A stretch of DNA of 34,445 bases from Flavobacteriales bacterium (GTDB taxonomy: Bacteria; Bacteroidota; Bacteroidia; Flavobacteriales_F; PHOS-HE28): contig JAEUSW010000096.1 of NCBI GenBank assembly GCA_016788285.1, forward strand, positions 1-34,445, given 5' to 3'. The notes below the pieces were generated by a model. The model was given only the letters and a program-made list of their open reading frames with translations, made no database searches and was not told the origin of the DNA. The translations under genes were made by a program, and so were the position numbers. Position 1 is the stretch's first letter. Each line of letters begins with the position of its first letter. Positions 30,356-34,445 of the stretch are shown here, in pieces.

Positions 30356-30637
30356 ATGGAAGACCTATCGATCAGGATCGAGATCGCAGGGCGGGCCTAT
30401 CCGCTCAACATCCATCCGGATGAAGAGCAGCACGTCCGTCAGGCCGCACAGGAGATCAACGAGAGCATGGACCGGCTCCGCACGCACTATCCCCTCACCG
30501 ACAAACAGGACCTGCTGGCCATGGCGGCCCTTGAGGTGAGCGTACGGGCGCTGAACGGTACCGTTGTCAAGGAGCAGGCCCACGCCCTGGGTGAGCTTGA
30601 CCGTCTCGACGAGCTGCTGCGCACCGCCGCCGGCTGA
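30356..30637 (+). CDS. zapA: Cell division protein ZapA
   Basis: A 93-aa protein, the normal ZapA size. The N-terminal beta-rich head (LSIRIEIAGRAYPLNI) is followed by the conserved DEEQHVRQAAQEINESMDRL helix start. A long C-terminal helix (DLLAMAALEVSVRALNGTVV) completes the fold. ZapA binds FtsZ filaments and cross-links them in the Z-ring. The ATG is preceded by GGAAGACC, one of the few purine-rich, ribosome-site-like sequences in the window. It is 20 bp downstream of the coiled-coil gene and 58 bp upstream of rny. Confidence 0.92.
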   Translation: MEDLSIRIEIAGRAYPLNIHPDEEQHVRQAAQEINESMDRLRTHYPLTDKQDLLAMAALEVSVRALNGTVVKEQAHALGELDRLDELLRTAAG

Positions 30638-30695
30638 TCGCCCGCTTCGTCACCCCAACTGCGGAGGACGTGGTCCATGTTAACCAACAACGAAC

Positions 30696-32243
30696 ATGGA
30701 CATGGATATTCTGTCAGTGATCATCGGCCTGCTGGTCGGCCTGGTGGCCGGCGGTGCGGCCGTCGCCGTTCTTCTCAACGGACTGCTGCGTAAACGCCGC
30801 GAAGCCCTGCTCCGGGAGGCCGAGGCCGAGGGCGAGGCGCTCAAGAAGGAGAAGCTCGTGCAGGCCAAGGAGAAGTTCCTGCAGCTCAAGGAGGAGCATG
30901 AACGTGATCTCCGCGAGCGCGACAAGAAGGCGCAGCAGGGCCAGGAACGCATCAAGCAGCGTGAACAACAGCTCAGCCGCCAGCAGCAGGACCTTGCGAA
31001 CAAGGAGAAGCAGGTGGACCAGCTGAAGCAGGAACTGGCCCAGAAGATGGACGGGCTCACGCGCCGCAAAGAGGAGGTGGACAAGATGCACCAGAAGCAA
31101 GTGGCCTTGCTGGAGAAGGTGGCCAACATGAATGCGGACGAGGCGCGCAAACAGCTGATGGACAGCCTGAAAGATGAGGCCCGCACCGGAGCGATGGCGC
31201 ACATCAAGGAAGTTCAAGAGGAGGCGCGGATCAACGCCAACAAGGAGGCCAAGCGCATCGTCATCCAGACCATTCAACGGGTGGCCACCGAGCACGCCAT
31301 CGAGAACAGCGTCAGCGTGTTCAACATCGAGAACGACGACGTGAAAGGCCGCATCATCGGCCGCGAAGGCCGCAACATCCGGACCCTGGAGGAGGCCACC
31401 GGGGTGGAGGTGATCGTGGACGACACCCCGGGAGCCATCATCCTGAGCTGCTTCGATCCGGTGCGGCGTGAGACCGCGCGACTGGCCCTGCACCAACTGG
31501 TGAAGGACGGCCGCATCCACCCGGCGCGCATCGAGGAGATCGTGGCCAAGACCAAGAAACACCTCGAGGAGGAGATCATCGAGACCGGGAAACGCACCTG
31601 CATCGACCTGGGCATCCACGGCCTGCACAACGAGCTGATCCGCATGGTGGGTCGCATGCGTTTCCGCAGCAGCTACGGGCAGAACCTCTTGCAGCACAGC
31701 CGCGAAGTGGCCAACCTCAGCGCCATCATGGCCGCCGAGCTGGGGCTGAACCCCAAGACCGCCAAGCGCGCCGGCCTGCTCCACGACATCGGCAAGGTGC
31801 CCGACGAGGAACCCGAGCTGCCCCACGCCTTGCTGGGCATGAAGCTGGCCGAGAAGTTCGGTGAGAAGCCCGACGTGTGCAACGCCATCGGGGCCCACCA
31901 CGACGAGATCGAGATGACCACGCTGCTATCGCCCATCGTGCAGGCCTGCGACGCCATCAGCGGCGCGCGGCCGGGTGCCCGACGTGAGGCCGTGGAAGCC
32001 TATATCCAACGCCTCAAGGACCTGGAGAGCCTGGCCATGAGCTACAATGGTGTCACCAAGGCCTTTGCCATCCAGGCGGGACGCGAGCTGCGTGTGATGG
32101 TGGAGAGCGAGCGCATCACCGATGCGCAGTCCGACGAGCTCAGCCTGCTCATCGCCGAACGGATCCAGAACGAGCTCACCTATCCGGGTCAGGTCAAGAT
32201 CACGGTCATCCGCGAGAAGCGGAGCGTGGCCGTGGCGAAGTGA
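30696..32243 (+). CDS. rny: Ribonuclease Y
   Basis: A 515-aa membrane-anchored endoribonuclease that starts mRNA decay. Domains in order: an N-terminal transmembrane helix ([20 protein letters not shown], about 7-27), a long charged coiled coil (30-190), a KH RNA-binding domain ([19 protein letters not shown], near 217-235), and an HD hydrolase domain with the metal ligands in LLHDIGK (H363, D364). The C terminus SVAVAK is typical. It follows zapA, an arrangement common in Bacteroidota, and may share its promoter, since no box is seen in the 58-bp spacer; the sequence before the ATG is A-rich rather than Shine-Dalgarno-like. It is ended by a strong intrinsic terminator. Confidence 0.97.
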   Translation: MDMDILSVIIGLLVGLVAGGAAVAVLLNGLLRKRREALLREAEAEGEALKKEKLVQAKEKFLQLKEEHERDLRERDKKAQQGQERIKQREQQLSRQQQDLANKEKQVDQLKQELAQKMDGLTRRKEEVDKMHQKQVALLEKVANMNADEARKQLMDSLKDEARTGAMAHIKEVQEEARINANKEAKRIVIQTIQRVATEHAIENSVSVFNIENDDVKGRIIGREGRNIRTLEEATGVEVIVDDTPGAIILSCFDPVRRETARLALHQLVKDGRIHPARIEEIVAKTKKHLEEEIIETGKRTCIDLGIHGLHNELIRMVGRMRFRSSYGQNLLQHSREVANLSAIMAAELGLNPKTAKRAGLLHDIGKVPDEEPELPHALLGMKLAEKFGEKPDVCNAIGAHHDEIEMTTLLSPIVQACDAISGARPGARREAVEAYIQRLKDLESLAMSYNGVTKAFAIQAGRELRVMVESERITDAQSDELSLLIAERIQNELTYPGQVKITVIREKRSVAVAK

Positions 32244-32261
32244 GCTGAAGCTGCTCCATCG

Positions 32262-32293
32262 AAGAGGCGGCCGACCGGCCGCCTCTTTTCTTT
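32262..32293 (+). terminator. Intrinsic terminator of rny
   Basis: A perfect 11-bp GC-rich stem (32262-32272 with 32277-32287), 4-nt loop GACC, followed by TTCTTT. It begins 18 nt after the rny stop codon. Its T-tract overlaps the -7-like box of the next gene (32287-32294). Confidence 0.9.
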
Positions 32294-32294
32294 G
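32287..32294 (+). promoter_or_regulatory. -7-like box TTTCTTTG for the methyltransferase gene, within the terminator tail
   Basis: One mismatch to TAnnTTTG (second base T), ending 4 nt before the ATG at 32299. It occupies the T-rich tail of the rny terminator, so the same bases may end one transcript and start the next. Confidence 0.45.
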
Positions 32295-32298
32295 CCGC

Positions 32299-32994
32299 AT
32301 GTCCGTGCCTTCCGATCACCTGGCCCTCTACTTCCAATGGGAGGTTCGAACCTGGGCGCGGGCCTATCCGCTCTGGCGACAGACCCTCCAGCGCGTGCCC
32401 GGGCGCGCTGGACAGGCGCTGGCGCTGGGGGAACGCGACGGCGGGCTCAGCTTGATGCTGGCCGAACACGGCCTGACCACGGTGTGCAGTGACCTGCGGG
32501 GCCCCACGGACCGGGCCAGGGAACTGCATCGGACCCTGGGATGGCAGAAGGCCATCACCTACGAGTCCATCGATGCGCTGGCCATTCCCAGGCCGAACGC
32601 GAGTTATGATGTGGTGGCCTTCAAGAGCATGCTCGGCGCCCTGAGCACGCCGGAGCGGCAAGCGCAGGCCCTGCAAGAGATGCATCGTGTATTGAAGCCG
32701 GGAGGCGTGCTGCTCTGGGCGGAGAACCTCACGGCGACGAGGGCGCATCGATGGCTCCGGCACCGTTTCGTCGCTTGGGAGCACTATTGGCGGTATCTGA
32801 GCCTGCCTCAGGACCTGACCCTGTTCGCTCCGTTCGAACAGGTGGAGGTCCGGACCACCGGCCTGCTCGCGAACCTGGGACGCACGGAGGGCCAACGTGA
32901 TCTCTTGGGGCGCATCGATGCCATCCTCTGCCCGATCACGCCCAGGAGCTGGCATACCGTGGCGTTCGGTGTGGCCCTCAAGGGGAGCCGCTGA
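32299..32994 (+). CDS. Class I SAM-dependent methyltransferase
   Basis: A 231-aa soluble protein of the Methyltransf_11 type. The SAM-binding motif I is ALALGERDGGLSLMLAEHGL with the acidic end of strand 2 in VCSDLRGP. Motif II is SYDVVAFKSMLGAL, and the post-motif segment EMHRVLKPGGVLLWAENL is the family's typical strand 5. The glycine motif is modified (LGERDGG rather than GxGxG), which is tolerated in this family. The acceptor is unknown; members next to nucleotide-sugar genes often methylate glycans or lipids, and an epimerase gene follows after a 554-bp gap. The ATG at 32299 gives a normal N terminus. Confidence 0.85.
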   Translation: MSVPSDHLALYFQWEVRTWARAYPLWRQTLQRVPGRAGQALALGERDGGLSLMLAEHGLTTVCSDLRGPTDRARELHRTLGWQKAITYESIDALAIPRPNASYDVVAFKSMLGALSTPERQAQALQEMHRVLKPGGVLLWAENLTATRAHRWLRHRFVAWEHYWRYLSLPQDLTLFAPFEQVEVRTTGLLANLGRTEGQRDLLGRIDAILCPITPRSWHTVAFGVALKGSR

Positions 32995-33200
32995 CCGCTG
33001 CGACGATCATGCAGGGTGAAGGCCATCCGTGCGTTCGGGCCGTCGACCTCCGGGCCGGAAGGTGGAGGAGGCCGGGTTGGTGAAGAGGCATGAACAGATG
33101 CTGGCGGAGTGACCAGGCCCTCTTCAGGCAGGGTGCCCTTCATGATCGGGGGAGGAGCCGTTGGGGTAGTTTCAATCTCTTGTAATTCAATCATTTAAAT

Positions 33201-33220
33201 GTATGTATGGCCATACATAC
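33201..33220. promoter_or_regulatory. Perfect 20-bp palindrome, copy 1 (operator-like)
   Basis: GTATGTATGGCCATACATAC, perfectly self-complementary. Its inner 18 bp (33202-33219) are identical to copy 2. TGTAATT lies upstream at 33181-33187. Two identical dyads suggest a dimeric DNA-binding protein. Confidence 0.65.
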
Positions 33221-33406
33221 TTCCGCTTCAAGCGCGATCTGCATGCCTGGGTCCGATCGATGGCGACCTGAATTCTGGAAGCTGATCACCAGAACCCCAG
33301 GGGGTTATCCGCTTGGCTCGACCAGCCCCATTCACCCTGTTCGGATGTTTGGGGCAGGCCACGGTACATCTCGTCGATGTTCGCTAATGTAATTGATTGA
33401 TAATCA

Positions 33407-33414
33407 AAACTTTG
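33407..33414 (+). promoter_or_regulatory. Possible -7-like box AAACTTTG beside palindrome copy 2
   Basis: One mismatch to TAnnTTTG (first base A). The second palindrome starts 3 bp after it, where transcription would begin, as expected of an operator. The sequence is weak on its own. Confidence 0.25.
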
Positions 33415-33417
33415 TAA

Positions 33418-33437
33418 ATATGTATGGCCATACATAT
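33418..33437. promoter_or_regulatory. Perfect 20-bp palindrome, copy 2 (operator-like)
   Basis: ATATGTATGGCCATACATAT, sharing the 18-bp core with copy 1 (217 bp apart, centre to centre). TGTAATT is again upstream, at 33388-33394; its distance to the core is 10 bp greater than in copy 1, about one helical turn. Confidence 0.65.
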
Positions 33438-33535
33438 ATGGGCGCTTCGTGCAGAAATCAGATCGCCCATCCGAATCCCGGCCACTGCTGTTCATAACCC
33501 ATATGCCCATCACCCCCGAGGCCAATGCGTGCCGG

Positions 33536-33543
33536 TAGTTTTG
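33536..33543 (+). promoter_or_regulatory. -7 box TAGTTTTG for the epimerase gene, predicted leaderless
   Basis: An exact TAnnTTTG on the plus strand, ending 5 nt before the ATG at 33549. Confidence 0.62.
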
Positions 33544-33548
33544 CCCAC

Positions 33549-34445
33549 ATGAGCATGGAGGACCGGCCCATCCTGGTCACCGGGGGTGCCGGTTTCATCG
33601 GTAGCCACGTGTGTCGGACCTTGCTGGACAGCGGTCGGTCCGTGCGCTGCCTGGACAACTTCGCTACCGGTCGGCGGGCCAATGTCGTTCCCTTGATGGA
33701 GCGGCCGGGTTTCCGTCTTGTGGAGGCTGACATCCGCGACCTCGCTGCCTGTCGGCAGGCCGCAGAGGGGGTTGGTGGTGTGGTCCACCTCGCCGCCCTG
33801 GGCTCTGTGCCCCGAAGCATCGATGATCCCATGGCCAGCGAGGCTGCCAACCTTACCGGCTTTCTGCATATCCTGGAGGCCTGCCGGGCTCACGGGGTGC
33901 GGCGATTGGTCTACGCCAGCAGTTCCAGTGTCTATGGCGACAGCCCCGCATCACCGAAGGTGGAAGGCCAGGAAGGTGTCCCCTTGTCGCCCTACGCCGT
34001 CACCAAGGCCATGGACGAAGCCTATGCGGGGCTGTACCACCGCCTGTTCGACCTCGAGACCATAGGGCTCCGCTTCTTCAACGTGTTCGGTGAGCATCAG
34101 GACCCGGAAGGACCATATGCTGCGGCCATTCCGCGCTTCATCAGCCGGTTCCTCAGCCACCAGCCGCCTGTTCTGAACGGGAACGGCCGCCAGACCCGTG
34201 ACTTCACCTACGTGGGCAATGCGGTGCACGCCGTCCAGTGCGCGTTGGCCACCACCCGGCCCGAGGCTTTCGGGGCAGTGTTCAACATCGCCTATGGACG
34301 GAGCACCGACCTACTGACGCTGGTGGACCTGCTACGGACCCGACTGCAGGCTCATGACCCGCTTGTGGCGCAGGTCCCCGTCGAGCATGGCCCGGACCGC
34401 CCTGGTGATGTCAAGGCCTCCTTAGCGGACGTGGGGCGTGCCCGC
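33549..34445 (+). CDS. NAD-dependent nucleotide-sugar epimerase (WbpP-like), cut by window edge
   Basis: 299 codons are open from the ATG at 33549 to the end of the window with no stop; about 10-30 more residues are expected. It is an extended short-chain dehydrogenase. The NAD-binding motif is TGGAGFIGSH (11-20), the active site has SSSSVYG (124-130) and the YxxxK pair Y149/K153 in SPYAVTK. The segment FFNVFGEHQDPEGPYAAAIP closely resembles UDP-GlcNAc/GalNAc 4-epimerases of the WbpP/Gne type, whose product feeds O-antigen or capsule synthesis. Codon use is somewhat less GC-biased than in the genes to its left (many GGT, GCT, CTT codons), which hints at a variable polysaccharide locus. An exact -7 box ends 5 nt before the start; a second ATG two codons in is also possible. 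Confidence 0.93.
   Translation, partial: MSMEDRPILVTGGAGFIGSHVCRTLLDSGRSVRCLDNFATGRRANVVPLMERPGFRLVEADIRDLAACRQAAEGVGGVVHLAALGSVPRSIDDPMASEAANLTGFLHILEACRAHGVRRLVYASSSSVYGDSPASPKVEGQEGVPLSPYAVTKAMDEAYAGLYHRLFDLETIGLRFFNVFGEHQDPEGPYAAAIPRFISRFLSHQPPVLNGNGRQTRDFTYVGNAVHAVQCALATTRPEAFGAVFNIAYGRSTDLLTLVDLLRTRLQAHDPLVAQVPVEHGPDRPGDVKASLADVGRAR

Larger units (their letters stand above)
32995..33548 (+). other. Gene-free, partly AT-rich region with paired palindromes
   Basis: I find no convincing coding sequence here. The first part (32995-33160) is GC-rich like the genome. From about 33161 to 33445 it has AT-rich patches around two identical 18-bp palindromes (listed separately), each preceded by TGTAATT. 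Short open frames in the middle (for example 33207-33392) show no family resemblance. It ends with the promoter box of the epimerase gene. It is probably a regulatory region in front of a polysaccharide locus, or a remnant of a lost gene. Confidence 0.6.

Noticed and set aside
30638..30695. 6S RNA or another small RNA gene beside zapA, as in proteobacteria
   Set aside because: The spacer is only 58 bp, too short for 6S RNA, and it shows no such fold.
33207..33392. Small open frame between the two palindromes
   Set aside because: Its start codon lies inside the first palindrome, it shows no family resemblance, and its codon use is unlike the neighbours'.

Overview
The window is an ordinary-looking stretch of chromosome from a high-GC member of the Bacteroidota, probably a flavobacterial-type lineage. 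The evidence is a secreted protein with a type IX secretion (T9SS) C-terminal sorting domain and a second, very small protein that is little more than such a domain. Many start codons have the Bacteroidota -7 promoter box TAnnTTTG just upstream, clear Shine-Dalgarno sequences are mostly absent, and zapA is followed directly by rny. I see no rRNA, tRNA, CRISPR array, insertion sequence or phage gene. Coding density is very high; the only gene-free stretch above 300 bp is 32995-33548.

Layout. 1-4238 (minus): recR, a large glycosyltransferase fused to a shortened sugar-phosphate-transferase-like tail, a lipoyl-dependent E2 acyltransferase, and the start of a TPR protein. 4278-6711: a T9SS cargo protein divergent from a sodium:solute symporter. 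6728-10055 (minus): mtaB-lgt-suhB operon. 10234-11240 (plus): a doubtful 37-aa membrane peptide and a TraB/GumN-like protein. 11237-15973 (minus): mutL, two rhomboid proteases, and a membrane-anchored endonuclease/exonuclease/phosphatase-fold protein. 16125-19091 (plus): a 988-aa fusion of a family 3 glycosidase and a beta-lactamase-fold domain. 19095-22135 (minus): a three-gene ABC exporter (lipoprotein adaptor, permease, ATPase). 22179-23156 (minus): a SIMPL-domain protein.

23200-27019 (minus) is the most interesting block. It encodes a carboxypeptidase-regulatory-like secreted protein, a DltA-like amino-acid adenylating enzyme, a carrier protein, a GNAT acetyltransferase and an AAC(3)-family acyltransferase, nearly all overlapping by 4 bp. 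It looks like a compact aminoacyl-carrier system in which the membrane transferases of the classical Dlt pathway (DltB/DltD) are replaced by two soluble acyltransferases.

27100-29867: the miniature T9SS-domain protein, then a GDPD-like lipoprotein with altered catalytic motifs and an M23 peptidase. 30048-32243 (plus): a coiled-coil protein, zapA and rny, closed by a strong intrinsic terminator. 32299-32994: a methyltransferase. 32995-33548: an AT-rich gene-free stretch with two copies of an 18-bp perfect palindrome. 33549-end: a WbpP-like nucleotide-sugar epimerase, cut by the window edge and probably the start of a surface-polysaccharide locus.

A window-wide theme is promoter placement: about a dozen genes have a TAnnTTTG-like box ending only 4-11 nt before the start codon, which predicts leaderless or nearly leaderless mRNAs.
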